Shown here: in pieces, positions 34,206-43,213 of the stretch
How the letters are laid out: each line of letters opens with the position of its first letter
Position numbering within the stretch: position 1 is the stretch's first letter
Assembly: GCA_049587755.1 (NCBI GenBank)
Contig: JBAVEN010000032.1
Span: 18,537-82,536, forward strand
Length of the DNA stretch: 64,000 nucleotides
Direction of reading: 5' to 3'
Source: Bog-375 sp049587755
Lineage (GTDB): Bacteria > Acidobacteriota > Terriglobia > Bryobacterales > Bryobacteraceae
Notes under the pieces: model-generated
The model's database searches: none
Told to the model about the DNA's origin: nothing
The model's input: the letters and a program-made list of their open reading frames with translations, nothing else
Made by a program: the position numbers and the translations under genes

Positions 34206-36485
34206 CTACATGGTCGCCTGTTTCAGCGCCGCAGTTGCTCCTCCAATCGCCACGCTCGCGTTTTCCAGCACCTGGCCCACCCGCTCGATCTCTTCATCCG
34301 CCAGCTTCCATTGCTTCTGCTCGATGCTCTCACGCACGGCGGGCAGAGTTTTCACGCCATAACCCGTGTAAAGACCCGGAGCATAAATCTGGTGCCGGAA
34401 CCACGGCCGGTTGGGCAGGCCGTTGCTCGCAAGAAACGCGCGCTCCACCACCACCAGCCGGTCATTCACTTCCTTTAACTGCGCGTGGGCCAGTGCCGTT
34501 CCGCCGTCAGCAGCCGCGTGCGCCTCCGCCTGCTGGAAGGCTTGCGCCGTCCGCTCCAGCTCCGCCAGCCCGTTTTCCAGCGGCGCGAAATTCAGAAACG
34601 GCGGTACCGGCTCCTTCTCCGGCGCCACCATCTTCCGGCGTGGGTCTTCCAGCGCGGTGAACACGCCGTCGTCAACCTGCCGGTTGCGCTCAATGGCCCG
34701 CTGGCGCTCGTCGCGCGCCAGTTTCTCGACCTCATCCACATACCGGCGCAGGGTGTCGGTCAGCCCATGAAAATCGAACGGCAACACGTCCGCCTCGGCC
34801 AGCCTCATCTCGGCCGTACCCGCCGTTTGCGCCAACGCGCGGCTGTAAACAAACGTGGTGTCGGAGAAATGCGTGAACCAATAGAAATCGTCATAGATCG
34901 AATGATAAATGCCGCCGCCGTCTTCACCGCCGAATCCCAGGTTCAACGACGCGACGCCTGCATGGTCCAGAAACGCCGTGTAGTCCGAGCCCGAGCCCAG
35001 CGCGCCGATGCGCAAGTTCGGCCGCGTCCGCGCCTCCGCGCGGTCCGCCTCCGGCACCATCATCCGGCCCTCCCCCGCGATGCGGTGCAACTGCGCCCGC
35101 TTCCAGACCGTGACCTTGCTCTCCGGGTCTTGGATATCGCGCGCCACGCCATTGATGAAATGCTCCAGCGAATGCGAGCCCTCCACCTGGAGATAGCCGC
35201 GGCCGTTGGTATCCGAGTTGATGTACACCGCCGCCTTGCGCGCCAGCTCGTCGCCGTGTTCTTCCACCCACTCCGTGGAGCCCAGCAGCCCCGGTTCCTC
35301 GCCGTCCCAGACGCAGAACAGGATGGTGCGCTTCGGCTTCCAACCTTCCTTCACCAGCGCCGCCATACCGCGCGCTTCCTCCATCACCGCAATCGTGCCC
35401 GAGAGCGGGTCTTCCGCGCCGTTCACCCAGGCGTCATGATGGTTGCCGCGCAGGATCCACTCGTCCGGATACTCCGCGCCCGGAATGCGCGCGATCACGT
35501 CATAGATCGGCTTCTGGTCCCAGTTGAATTTCAACCTAAGATGCACTTTGGCCGGGCCCGGGCCGATGCGGTAAGTGATCGGCAGCCCTCCGCGCCACTG
35601 CGCCGGCGCCACCGGCCCCTCGAGCGCCGCCAGCATGGGCTGCGCATCGGCGTACGAAATCGGCATCACCGGTATCTTGGTCAGCGTCACCGCCTCGCTG
35701 AGCGGCAGCCGCTTGGCTTCCGGCGTCGCGCCCACGCCCGGTGTCAGCGGGTCGCCGGGATAAATCGGCATGTCCATCACGCTGCCGCGTTGTACGCCGT
35801 CCTTCGGGCGGTAAGGCCCGGCCGGAAAAACCACGCCGGGGGTGTAGCCGTCATCGCGCGGGTCGGAGTAGATCAGGCACCCGATGGCGCCGTGTTCCGC
35901 CGCCACCTTCGGCTTAATGCCGCGCCAACTCCCTCCATAGCGCGCGATCACGATTGCTCCCTTCACCGAGATCCCGTGCCGCGCCAGCGTTTCATAATCG
36001 TCCGGCACGCCGAAGTTGACATACACCAGCGGCCCGGTCACGTCGCCATCGATCGAATACGCGTTGTAAGTGGGAAGCTGCTCGTCATGCTGCGAGGAAG
36101 TAGGATCCACTGCAACCGTCGGCTCCGCGATCTTCGCCACGAAGTGCTCCGGCGCAACCATCTCCAGCAGGCGCTCCTTCGGAGTGGGAAAGAGCACGTC
36201 GAAAGTCTCGATGTGCGCGTCCAGCCCCCACTCGCGGAACTTGCCCAGCAGCCATTCCGCATTATCGTGGTCGTAAGGCGAGCCGACGTGGTGCGGGCGC
36301 GCCGAGAGGCGCTGCATGTACGAGCGCATCAGCGCGGCATCCGGAATCGCGCGGAATTTCGTCTCCCACTCTCGCTCCGCGCGCGCTGAATCCGCCGTGA
36401 ACCCCGCCAGCGGCGCGGGTTCCTGCGGTATCGCCATCGGCGAAGCAAGACACAAACCAAGCACTACCAGCAGACCGGTTTTCAT
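34206..36485 (-). CDS. Secreted M28 peptidase, glutamate carboxypeptidase II-like
   Basis: A 759-residue exported zinc peptidase. The signal peptide is MKTGLLVVLGLCLASPMAIPQ. A protease-associated domain (about 130-330: GPLVYVNFGVPDDYETLAR, GAIVIARYGGSWRG) is inserted before the M28 domain. The co-catalytic zinc set is complete: GNHHDAWVNGAEDPLSG (His, Asp), WDGEEPGLLGS (general-base Glu and zinc Glu), NSDTNG (Asp) and YHSIYDDF (His). The last 170 residues form the transferrin-receptor-like dimerisation domain. Such enzymes trim C-terminal glutamate or small peptides. TACAAT lies 9 nt before the ATG. Confidence 0.93.
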   Translation of the reverse strand: MKTGLLVVLGLCLASPMAIPQEPAPLAGFTADSARAEREWETKFRAIPDAALMRSYMQRLSARPHHVGSPYDHDNAEWLLGKFREWGLDAHIETFDVLFPTPKERLLEMVAPEHFVAKIAEPTVAVDPTSSQHDEQLPTYNAYSIDGDVTGPLVYVNFGVPDDYETLARHGISVKGAIVIARYGGSWRGIKPKVAAEHGAIGCLIYSDPRDDGYTPGVVFPAGPYRPKDGVQRGSVMDMPIYPGDPLTPGVGATPEAKRLPLSEAVTLTKIPVMPISYADAQPMLAALEGPVAPAQWRGGLPITYRIGPGPAKVHLRLKFNWDQKPIYDVIARIPGAEYPDEWILRGNHHDAWVNGAEDPLSGTIAVMEEARGMAALVKEGWKPKRTILFCVWDGEEPGLLGSTEWVEEHGDELARKAAVYINSDTNGRGYLQVEGSHSLEHFINGVARDIQDPESKVTVWKRAQLHRIAGEGRMMVPEADRAEARTRPNLRIGALGSGSDYTAFLDHAGVASLNLGFGGEDGGGIYHSIYDDFYWFTHFSDTTFVYSRALAQTAGTAEMRLAEADVLPFDFHGLTDTLRRYVDEVEKLARDERQRAIERNRQVDDGVFTALEDPRRKMVAPEKEPVPPFLNFAPLENGLAELERTAQAFQQAEAHAAADGGTALAHAQLKEVNDRLVVVERAFLASNGLPNRPWFRHQIYAPGLYTGYGVKTLPAVRESIEQKQWKLADEEIERVGQVLENASVAIGGATAALKQATM

Positions 36486-36494
36486 AAGACCGCT

Positions 36495-36500
36495 ATTGTA
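36495..36500 (-). promoter_or_regulatory. Putative -10 of the M28 peptidase gene
   Basis: TACAAT on the minus strand, 9 nt before the ATG at 36485, with no ribosome-binding site between them. Confidence 0.4.
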
Positions 36501-36544
36501 TAGCGGCGGGGCCTGTCGCGCCACCGTGCACTAAAACCGTGCCC

Positions 36545-37687
36545 CTAGAACTGCTGCGGCGCCTCGCCCAGGTGCACTTGCACTTTCTCTCCGCGGCCGT
36601 CGCGGTATACGGTCAGGTTCAACAGATCGCCGCCACGCTTGCGGTTCATCACCCTCACCAGCGAGTCGTTGCCCTCCACCGGTTGGCCTTCCACCGCCAC
36701 AATCAAATCGCCGCCCACTCCGAGCTGATAGTTTCCCACCACCACCATCTGGCGCGGCCCGCGCAAACCAGCTTGCTCAGCCGGCGACCCGCGCTCGACG
36801 CGCTGAATCAACAATCCTCCCGTGGAGGGCAGATCGAGCGCTTCGGCCAGGTCGCCGGAAATCCACACCGTAGTGATGCCCAGCGTGGGCCGGGAAATGT
36901 GGCCGCGCGCCTGGTATTCATCCAGCATCTCTTTAGCGCGGTTGACGGGCATGGCGAAGCCGATGCCGATATTGCCCTGGCCGTAAATTGCGGTGTTGAT
37001 GCCGATCACGTTGCCGTGTGAATCCAGCAGCGGGCCGCCACTATTGCCGGGGTTGATGGCGGCGTCGGTCTGAATCATGCCTTCCAGCTTGCGATCCTCT
37101 TCGGTCTGAATGCTGCGATTGAGCGAGCTGACGATGCCGGTGGTGAGCGTGCCTTCGAAGCCGAATGGATTGCCGATGGCCAGCACCTTCTGCCCCACCA
37201 CCAGCGCGTCGGAATCGCCCAGCCGCAGCGTGGGCAGCTTGTGGCCGGCATCGATCTTAATCAGCGCCAGGTCGTTGCGCGCGTCCGCGCCCAGCACCCT
37301 TGCCTTGTACGACTTCATGTCGGCGAGCTTCACCGTGAGCTGGGCGCTGCCGCGCACCACGTGGTTATTGGTGAGAATGGTGCCGTCCGCGTTGACGATG
37401 AAACCGGACCCGGTGCCATCTTCCGGGTAGAGCTGGAAGAACCAGTCCTGGCGATAGATGCGGGAGGTGATGTTGACGGTGGCATCGCGCGCCATCTTAT
37501 AAATCTCGATGTTGTTTTCCTCGTCGGGCGAGTACGCCGACGCCGCCGATGCCGGCGCTTCCCAAAGGTGTCCGCTGGAAGAGATCTGCGGCAGGATCTG
37601 GGCGAGCTTCCAGTGGCCGGCGGAGGTGATTGCCAGGAAGGCGGCCACCAGCACGGCGGCCCATATCAATGGTCGCATCAGTTTCAT
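36545..37687 (-). CDS. HtrA/Deg-type periplasmic serine protease
   Basis: A 380-residue S1C protease anchored by an N-terminal helix (about 6-23). The catalytic triad is visible: H109 (LTNNHVV), D139 (NDLALIKI) and S216 (GNSGGPLLD). One PDZ domain (about 275-370: GLLIQRVERGSPAEQAGLRG) follows. It degrades or refolds damaged envelope proteins. It overlaps the coaE stop by ATGA, so it is translated from the folD-coaE-htrA message, an unusual pairing of metabolic and stress genes. Confidence 0.94.
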   Translation of the reverse strand: MKLMRPLIWAAVLVAAFLAITSAGHWKLAQILPQISSSGHLWEAPASAASAYSPDEENNIEIYKMARDATVNITSRIYRQDWFFQLYPEDGTGSGFIVNADGTILTNNHVVRGSAQLTVKLADMKSYKARVLGADARNDLALIKIDAGHKLPTLRLGDSDALVVGQKVLAIGNPFGFEGTLTTGIVSSLNRSIQTEEDRKLEGMIQTDAAINPGNSGGPLLDSHGNVIGINTAIYGQGNIGIGFAMPVNRAKEMLDEYQARGHISRPTLGITTVWISGDLAEALDLPSTGGLLIQRVERGSPAEQAGLRGPRQMVVVGNYQLGVGGDLIVAVEGQPVEGNDSLVRVMNRKRGGDLLNLTVYRDGRGEKVQVHLGEAPQQF

Positions 37688-38289
37688 GGTTCGATTCTCC
37701 GTAACGCTTCGTAGACGGCCTCGGTTTGCCGCAGCGTGTTCTCCTTGGTGCCGGAAGTATCTATGACGAAATGGGCGAACTTGCGTTTCTCCTCGATCGC
37801 CATCTGGCGGCTGAGGCGCGCGCGCACCACCGCTTCCACGGCGCCCTCGCGGCGCATGGCGCGCTCCACTTGCTGTTCCTCGGTGCAGGCCACCAGGATC
37901 AAGCGGTCAAATCGCTTGTAGCTGCCGGTTTCGATCAGAATCGCGGCCTCCACTACGAAAATACCGTCTGCTTTCCGCCGGGCGAATTCCTCCGCCAGTT
38001 CCTCCTCGCGGCGCACCACTGGCGGATGCACCAGCGCGTTGAGCCGCGCCAGCTTTTCGGGTTGGTCGAACACAAGCTCCGCCAATCGCTGCCGGTCGAT
38101 CTGGCCGTCGGCGCCGACCACTTCGGGGCCAAATTCGCGAATCACCGCGTCGTGGGCTTCGCCTCCGGGACTGAGCGCCTGGTGTCCCAACTCGTCGGCC
38201 TGGATTACCAGGCATCCGTAGCCCGCCAGCGCGTCCCCCACGAACGATTTTCCGCTCGCCAGGCCGCCGGTCAGCCCGACTTTCAGCAT
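37684..38289 (-). CDS. coaE: Dephospho-CoA kinase
   Basis: A 201-residue P-loop kinase that adds the 3'-phosphate to dephospho-CoA, the last step of coenzyme A synthesis. The P-loop is GLTGGLASGKS (residues 5-15), followed by the IQADELGHQ substrate region, VHPPV and a lid segment. Length fits the family. The ATG lies inside the last codons of folD (7-nt overlap) and the stop overlaps the htrA start. Confidence 0.95.
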   Translation of the reverse strand: MLKVGLTGGLASGKSFVGDALAGYGCLVIQADELGHQALSPGGEAHDAVIREFGPEVVGADGQIDRQRLAELVFDQPEKLARLNALVHPPVVRREEELAEEFARRKADGIFVVEAAILIETGSYKRFDRLILVACTEEQQVERAMRREGAVEAVVRARLSRQMAIEEKRKFAHFVIDTSGTKENTLRQTEAVYEALRRIEP

Positions 38290-39203
38290 AGGCCGGCCCG
38301 CCGCTCGGCGGAGGCTACCGTGTTCGCCATCAGCATGGCGATCGTCAGCGGACCCACGCCGCCGGGTACCGGCGTGTAGGCGGAGGCTTTTTCCATCACG
38401 TCGTGCGGGTCCACGTCGCCCATCAGCGCGAAGCCGCGCTTGTCGAAAGCCGCCAGCTTGTCGGGCGCATCGCGGAAAACGCGCGCCGCCAACGCACGGT
38501 CGGTCACCCGCGTCGTGCCCACGTCGATCACCACCGCGCCCGGCCGTATGAAATCGCCGGTAATCATCGCCGGCCGGCCCATCGCCGCCACCAGGATATC
38601 CGCCTCGCGGCACACCCCGGCCAGGTCCGCCGTCTTGGAGTGGCAGATGGTCACCGTGGCGTGCTCATGCAGCAGCAGCAGCGCGGCCGGCTTGCCCACA
38701 ATGTCGCTGCGACCCACCACCACCGCGCGCTTGCCGGCCACCGGGATGTGGTAGCGCCTCAGCAATTCCAGGATGCCCGCCGGCGTGCACGGGCGCGGCC
38801 CCGGCAACGCCGCCACCAGGTTGCCCACATTGCACGGATGGAAGCCGTCCACATCCTTCGCCGGCGCCACCGCCAGCAGCATCCGTTTCGTGTCCACCTG
38901 CGGCGGGAGCGGCAATTGCACCAGCACGCCGTCTATGTCATGGCGCGCATTCAAGGCTTCGATGGTAGCCAGCAGCTCGTCCGAGGTTACGCTCTCCGGC
39001 GGCCGCAGCGTCTCCGAGTGGATCCCCAGATCGTCGCAGGTTTTGACCTTGTTGCGAACGTAGATCTCCGAGGCCGGGTTATTTCCCACCAGCACTACAG
39101 CGAGGCCTGGGGGACGGCCCTTGGCGGCCAGGGCCGCAATGCGAGGTTTCAGCTCGGCTTTGATTTCGTCGCGGACGCGATTCCCGTCGAGAATTTCGGG
39201 CAT
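38283..39203 (-). CDS. folD: Bifunctional methylene-THF dehydrogenase/cyclohydrolase
   Basis: A 306-residue FolD that interconverts 5,10-methylene-, methenyl- and 10-formyl-tetrahydrofolate. Conserved segments: EIYVRNKVKTCDDLGI with the catalytic Tyr and Lys, GVLVQLPLPPQ, PAKDVDGFHPCNVG, and the NAD(P)-binding VVVGRSDIVGKPAALLL, ending TPVPGGVGPLTIAMLM. It heads the folD-coaE-htrA operon. TATCAT 9 nt upstream of the ATG is a possible -10. Confidence 0.96.
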   Translation of the reverse strand: MPEILDGNRVRDEIKAELKPRIAALAAKGRPPGLAVVLVGNNPASEIYVRNKVKTCDDLGIHSETLRPPESVTSDELLATIEALNARHDIDGVLVQLPLPPQVDTKRMLLAVAPAKDVDGFHPCNVGNLVAALPGPRPCTPAGILELLRRYHIPVAGKRAVVVGRSDIVGKPAALLLLHEHATVTICHSKTADLAGVCREADILVAAMGRPAMITGDFIRPGAVVIDVGTTRVTDRALAARVFRDAPDKLAAFDKRGFALMGDVDPHDVMEKASAYTPVPGGVGPLTIAMLMANTVASAERRAGLC

Positions 39204-39212
39204 TTCCTAATC

Positions 39213-39218
39213 ATGATA
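39213..39218 (-). promoter_or_regulatory. Putative -10 of folD
   Basis: TATCAT on the minus strand, 9 nt before the ATG at 39203. An AGGAA inside the interval could also serve as ribosome-binding site for a longer transcript. Confidence 0.3.
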
Positions 39219-39318
39219 GCGTGCGCCGCATCACACCTGGCCGTGCCTCTCCCAACGATCGACAAAGAAATGAACCGGACGCCGCCACTAGTGCTTCGGC
39301 CCGTGAAAGACTTCGTTT

Positions 39319-39406
39319 GTGGGGCAGATTGGCAATCTGCGGGCCGATTGCCAATCGGCCCGCGCGGCGGTTCTCAACCACCGTCCAGGATGCCATCCTG
39401 CCCCAC
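39319..39406. repeat. Nested palindromic intergenic element
   Basis: An 88-bp element bounded by GTGGGGCAG and its exact complement CTGCCCCAC. Inside are hairpins CAGATTGGCAATCTG, GGGCCGATTGCCAATCGG and CAGGATGCCATCCTG, so the whole can fold as a cloverleaf. The left half resembles the element at 63657-63701. Confidence 0.8.
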
Positions 39407-39461
39407 ATGCCAAGGAATATCTTTACATGGTCTCAGCCACTAGAGACACTCGGCAGAGGTC

Positions 39462-39550
39462 CAGCCCGTCAGGGCGAAAGAGCGTAGCCCAAGGCGTCAG
39501 CCTTGGGAGAACAGTCGTCGCGAGCAAGCCCCGGAACGGGGCGGAAGAAA
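39462..39550. repeat. 89-bp dispersed repeat, copy 1
   Basis: Begins CAGCCCGTCAGGGCGAAAGA, contains the hairpin CCCAAGGCGTCAGCCTTGGG, and ends GGCGGAAGAA. About 80 percent identical to 58848-58936 by eye. Confidence 0.8.
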
Positions 39551-39574
39551 CGTGTCCAAAGGAACCGCCACCTT

Positions 39575-40204
39575 CTAGAACGTGAACCCAACCAGGAATT
39601 CCGCCTGGTTCTTGCCGCTGTTGAGGGCGCCGGAGAGATTGAAGTATTGCTCCGCCCACCGCGTGAAGCGCAATTCGGGAGAAATATGAATGACGATCGC
39701 GTGGATGTCGAGCCCGCCGCCAAGCACCACCCCCATCGTCGTCTTGCTCGTGGCCGTGGGAGGAGCCATCAGCACGTTGCAGACGGGGCCGCTCGGGCCG
39801 CCGCAGACCGCCTCGCTCACCGTGTTCGTCAACCCCGACAACGTGTCCCAGGACACGCCAGCCTCCAGGTACGGTCGCACGATTTTGGTCGGAAACCGGT
39901 ATTTCAGAACCAACGGGAACTCCCAATTGCCCGCCGATCCGATACTGGTGACGGCGCTTCCGGCGGACCCCAACACGTTGGTGTAGCTGAAATGCCGGTA
40001 GAGCGCATCGAATTCGATACTCAGGCTGAACGGCAGCCGCACTTCCACTTCCGGGCCGACAAGGTAATGGTTGGTGTTGGCCGTGGAGGTACCCTGGACC
40101 TCGTTCAAGAAATCCGTCAGCGGCAGCCCGGCTTTGAGCCCCGCTGAAAACGGCTGAGCCAGCGCAACCCCGCCGGCCAATAGCAGCAACAATAATGGCT
40201 TCAT
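39575..40204 (-). CDS. Outer-membrane beta-barrel protein
   Basis: A 209-residue exported protein. The signal peptide is MKPLLLLLLAGGVALAQ. The rest has alternating hydrophobic strands typical of an eight-stranded porin-like barrel of the OmpA/Ail type (FSAGLKAGLPLTDF, VEVRLPFSLSIEFDALYRHF, FPLVLKYRFP, IVRPYLEAGVSW) and ends in Phe (EFLVGFTF), as outer-membrane barrels do. The function is unknown. TACTCT 6 nt before the ATG suggests leaderless translation. Confidence 0.85.
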   Translation of the reverse strand: MKPLLLLLLAGGVALAQPFSAGLKAGLPLTDFLNEVQGTSTANTNHYLVGPEVEVRLPFSLSIEFDALYRHFSYTNVLGSAGSAVTSIGSAGNWEFPLVLKYRFPTKIVRPYLEAGVSWDTLSGLTNTVSEAVCGGPSGPVCNVLMAPPTATSKTTMGVVLGGGLDIHAIVIHISPELRFTRWAEQYFNLSGALNSGKNQAEFLVGFTF

Positions 40205-40210
40205 ACATTC

Positions 40211-40216
40211 AGAGTA
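40211..40216 (-). promoter_or_regulatory. Putative -10 of the outer-membrane barrel gene
   Basis: TACTCT on the minus strand, 6 nt before the ATG at 40204. Confidence 0.35.
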
Positions 40217-40246
40217 CGAAGAAACCGCACGGTGCGTTTCTCTCCC

Positions 40247-42415
40247 CTACCGCAAGCTCCGCTCGAAGAAGTCCACCATCATCTGGTTCATCTGCTGCGC
40301 GTCGGGCCCGCTGACGCTGTGCGTCTTCTGCGGATAGAGCATGTATTCGAACTGCTTGCTGGCCAGTTGCAATGCGCTGGTGAGTTGGATGGAATTCTGA
40401 AACAGCACGTTGTCATCTTCAAAGTTATGCACCAGCATCAGCCGGCCTTTGAGGTTCTTGGCTTTCGGCGGAAGCGCTGTGTCGCGGTAACCGTCTGGAT
40501 TGCCCTTGGGCAGTCCCATGTAGCGCTCGGTGTAAATCGTGTCGTAGTTGATCCAGCTCGTCACCGGAGCGCCGGCGAAACCGGCCTTGAAAACGTCCGC
40601 CGCGTTCAGCATCGCGTTGACGGTCATGAAGCCGCCGTAACTCCAGCCGCGAATGCCGATCCGCTCCGGGTCGGCGATGCCCATGGCGATCAGGTGGCGC
40701 ACGCCGGCCACCTGGTCGGCCAGCTCGATGACGCCGAGCTTGTGATAGATGGCGGTCTCAAAATCGTGGCCGCGCCCTTCCCCGCCCCGGTTTTCGCACT
40801 GCCAGACCGCGTAGCCCTTCTGCGCCAGCACTTGGTCGATATTAATCCCCGGCCATGCATCGTGCACCGGCAAGCCGACTCCGGGCCCGCCATAAACGGT
40901 CACAATCACCGGATACCGTTTGCCGCGTTCGTAGCCGGCCGGTTTGATGAGCCGCCCGTATAGCGTCACGCCGTCGGGCGTGGTGAACGGCACGATCTCG
41001 GTGGGCAGAACGTCGTATTCTTCCAGGGCGCTGCGGTCCGGCTCGCGATAGATGCCCAACTCCGCGCCATCGCCCGCATGCAAAACGCTGCGCGGCGGCT
41101 CGCTGAGGTTCGACCAGGTGTCCACGTAATAGAGACCGCCCGGCCCCATTGAGATGGTATGCGTGCCGGGATCCAGGCTGACCCGGCGCTTGTTTTGTCC
41201 GTCCAGGCCAATCGCATAAAGGTTTCGCCCGAAGTGGCTCGGCTCATCGGAAATATAGAAGACGCGGCCGCCGGCTTCATCCACCCCGGCGATCTCCGAG
41301 ACTTCCCACGCGCCGCTGGTGAGCTGTTCGACCTGCCTGCCATCGTTCGAATAAAGAAAGATCTGCCGGTAGCCGCCTGGGCCGCGCTCGCTGGTCCAAA
41401 GAAAATGCTTTCCGTCCTCCAGAAACCGGATATCGCCTTTCAGGTTGATCCAGTACGGGTCGGACTCTTCGAAGATGGTGGCGCGCGCGCCGGATTCCAC
41501 GTCGATCGAAAGCAGCGCGTCGCGATTCTGCACGCGGTTGAAACGCAGCACGTAGAGCGCGCGGGAGCCGGGCATCCAGCCCGCGCGGGCGATCAGGTAC
41601 GCGTCGCGCGTGTCCCCTAGGTCGTACCAACGGGTAGGGCCGCCGGCAGCGGAAACCACGCCCAGGCGAATCGCCGCGTTGGGTTCGCCGGCTTGAGGGT
41701 AACGCTCCGGCTCGAAGATGGCGCGCATATGGAGCAAGTCTTCATGCGGGTAGAGCGGCTCGGCCTGGGTGTCGAATTGCAAATAGGCGATCGATTTCGA
41801 GTCCGGCGACCACCAATAGGCCGCGTTCTGATCGAGTTCCTCCGGATAGACCCAATCGAGCCCTCCGTTGCGTAGCGTCTCGGATCCGCCCTGGGTGAGC
41901 CGGATTTCGCTTTTGCTCGCCACGTCCACGGCGTAAAGATCCGAGCCGCGCCGGAACGCGACCGTCTTGCCGTCGGGCGACAAGCGGGCGTCCCTTTCGA
42001 CCACGGGCGTCTTCGTCATCTGGTCCCACTTGCCCGTGTCCAAGTGAATGACGAAAATGTCGCCGCGAGCCGTGTAGAGCAACTCCCTGCCGCTGGCGGA
42101 AAGCTGCATGCTCCCCAGGCCGGCGCGCCGGTTGATCCAGTCCATCGGCCCTTCCTCGGCGGCTGGCGCCACCGCCGCGGCATCTATCTCGTCCAGATCC
42201 ATCACCGTCCTGCTTTGCCGGGTGGCGCAATCGTACAGCGAGAGGTGGCCGTCCTGGCGCTCCAGGAAGCTCTTGCCATTCGGCATCCAGAGCTCCGGGC
42301 CTGGAGCTGCCCTCCGTCCGCGGCGCGCGGTCTGGCTGAGCGTCTCCAGTGTGACCGGCTTTTTCTGCGCGAAGACGGAGGACGCCAGCAGAAGCACAAG
42401 TGCGAGTTTTCGCAT
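40247..42415 (-). CDS. Secreted S9 dipeptidyl peptidase IV-like protease
   Basis: A 722-residue exported serine peptidase. After a signal peptide (MRKLALVLLLASSVFAQ) comes an eight-bladed beta-propeller (about 30-470) with the DPP4-type motif DWVYPEELDQNAAYWWSPDS, whose Glu residues bind the substrate N-terminus. The alpha/beta-hydrolase domain (about 475-722) has the nucleophile in GWSYGGFM, the Asp in NFEDDNV and the His in KTHSV. It releases N-terminal dipeptides, probably with Pro or Ala at P1. TACAAT lies 7 nt before the ATG. Confidence 0.93.
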   Translation of the reverse strand: MRKLALVLLLASSVFAQKKPVTLETLSQTARRGRRAAPGPELWMPNGKSFLERQDGHLSLYDCATRQSRTVMDLDEIDAAAVAPAAEEGPMDWINRRAGLGSMQLSASGRELLYTARGDIFVIHLDTGKWDQMTKTPVVERDARLSPDGKTVAFRRGSDLYAVDVASKSEIRLTQGGSETLRNGGLDWVYPEELDQNAAYWWSPDSKSIAYLQFDTQAEPLYPHEDLLHMRAIFEPERYPQAGEPNAAIRLGVVSAAGGPTRWYDLGDTRDAYLIARAGWMPGSRALYVLRFNRVQNRDALLSIDVESGARATIFEESDPYWINLKGDIRFLEDGKHFLWTSERGPGGYRQIFLYSNDGRQVEQLTSGAWEVSEIAGVDEAGGRVFYISDEPSHFGRNLYAIGLDGQNKRRVSLDPGTHTISMGPGGLYYVDTWSNLSEPPRSVLHAGDGAELGIYREPDRSALEEYDVLPTEIVPFTTPDGVTLYGRLIKPAGYERGKRYPVIVTVYGGPGVGLPVHDAWPGINIDQVLAQKGYAVWQCENRGGEGRGHDFETAIYHKLGVIELADQVAGVRHLIAMGIADPERIGIRGWSYGGFMTVNAMLNAADVFKAGFAGAPVTSWINYDTIYTERYMGLPKGNPDGYRDTALPPKAKNLKGRLMLVHNFEDDNVLFQNSIQLTSALQLASKQFEYMLYPQKTHSVSGPDAQQMNQMMVDFFERSLR

Positions 42416-42422
42416 AAGTGTG

Positions 42423-42428
42423 ATTGTA
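42423..42428 (-). promoter_or_regulatory. Putative -10 of the S9 peptidase gene
   Basis: TACAAT on the minus strand, 7 nt before the ATG at 42415; no -35 and no ribosome-binding site. Confidence 0.45.
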
Positions 42429-42490
42429 CCCACAGCGCGCCGCACGCCGCGCCACCCATGGGTGCCGGGCATGCACGGCCCGAGGCTTCC

Positions 42491-43213
42491 TCAGTATTCC
42501 ACGCCGGCCAGAAACAGACCCTTGGCCGGGGCGGTGGCGCCGGATTCCGCCGGAAACACGCCAGTATCGCTGATATTGCCGCGGCCCGCTTCGATCAGCG
42601 TCCCTACCAGGTTGCGCACCATGTGCTTCAGGAAGCCGCTGCCACGCACCCGGTAAATCAACCGGTCCCGTTCGCGAACCAGCCTGGAGGAAAAAATCGT
42701 CCGAACCTTCGACTGGCCTTCGGCGTCGCGCTCGTCGGACGCGGCAAACGCGCTGAAATCGTGCTCGCCCTCCAAAACGCCCGCCAGCCGCGCCATGCGG
42801 TCTTCATCCAGCGGATACGGATAATGATGCACGAAGGGCCAATCGAACGGGCTGCAAACCTCGCCGCGGGCGATGCGGTATTCGTAAGTCTTGGCTTTGG
42901 CGTTGAAGCGTGGATGAAAGGCGGCGTCCACCTCCTCCGCCGAGAACACCCGAATCGCCGGCGGCAGCAGGCGGTTCGCGGCGCGGCGCAAATTGTCGAC
43001 CGGAATCGGGTTCTCGATACTGAAAGCGGCCACCTGCGCCAGCGCGTGCGCGCCGGCATCGGTCCGGCCGGACCCGGCCACGTGCACCGGCTTGCCCTCC
43101 ATGCCGGAAACAATCTCTTCCAGCGTCCCTTGAATGGTCGCCAGGCCGGGTTGCACCTGCCAGCCGTGGAAAGCGGTTCCGTCGTACGCCAGGCTGATGC
43201 GGATGCGGCGCAT
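42491..43213 (-). CDS. truA: tRNA pseudouridine(38-40) synthase
   Basis: A 240-residue TruA that makes pseudouridine at tRNA positions 38-40. The catalytic Asp52 lies in AGSGRTDAGAHALAQVAAF. Other family segments are ISLAYDGTAFHGWQVQP, FHPRFNAKAKTYEYRI and FLKHMVRNLVGTLIEAGRG. Length is typical. Its ATG shares one base with the pyrE stop (TGATG), so the two genes are translationally coupled. Confidence 0.95.
   Translation of the reverse strand: MRRIRISLAYDGTAFHGWQVQPGLATIQGTLEEIVSGMEGKPVHVAGSGRTDAGAHALAQVAAFSIENPIPVDNLRRAANRLLPPAIRVFSAEEVDAAFHPRFNAKAKTYEYRIARGEVCSPFDWPFVHHYPYPLDEDRMARLAGVLEGEHDFSAFAASDERDAEGQSKVRTIFSSRLVRERDRLIYRVRGSGFLKHMVRNLVGTLIEAGRGNISDTGVFPAESGATAPAKGLFLAGVEY

Larger units (their letters stand above)
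39204..39574. other. Repeat-rich intergenic region
   Basis: This 371-base gap holds the folD promoter, a nested palindrome (39319-39406) and one copy of an 89-bp dispersed repeat (39462-39550). I see no gene. Confidence 0.6.
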
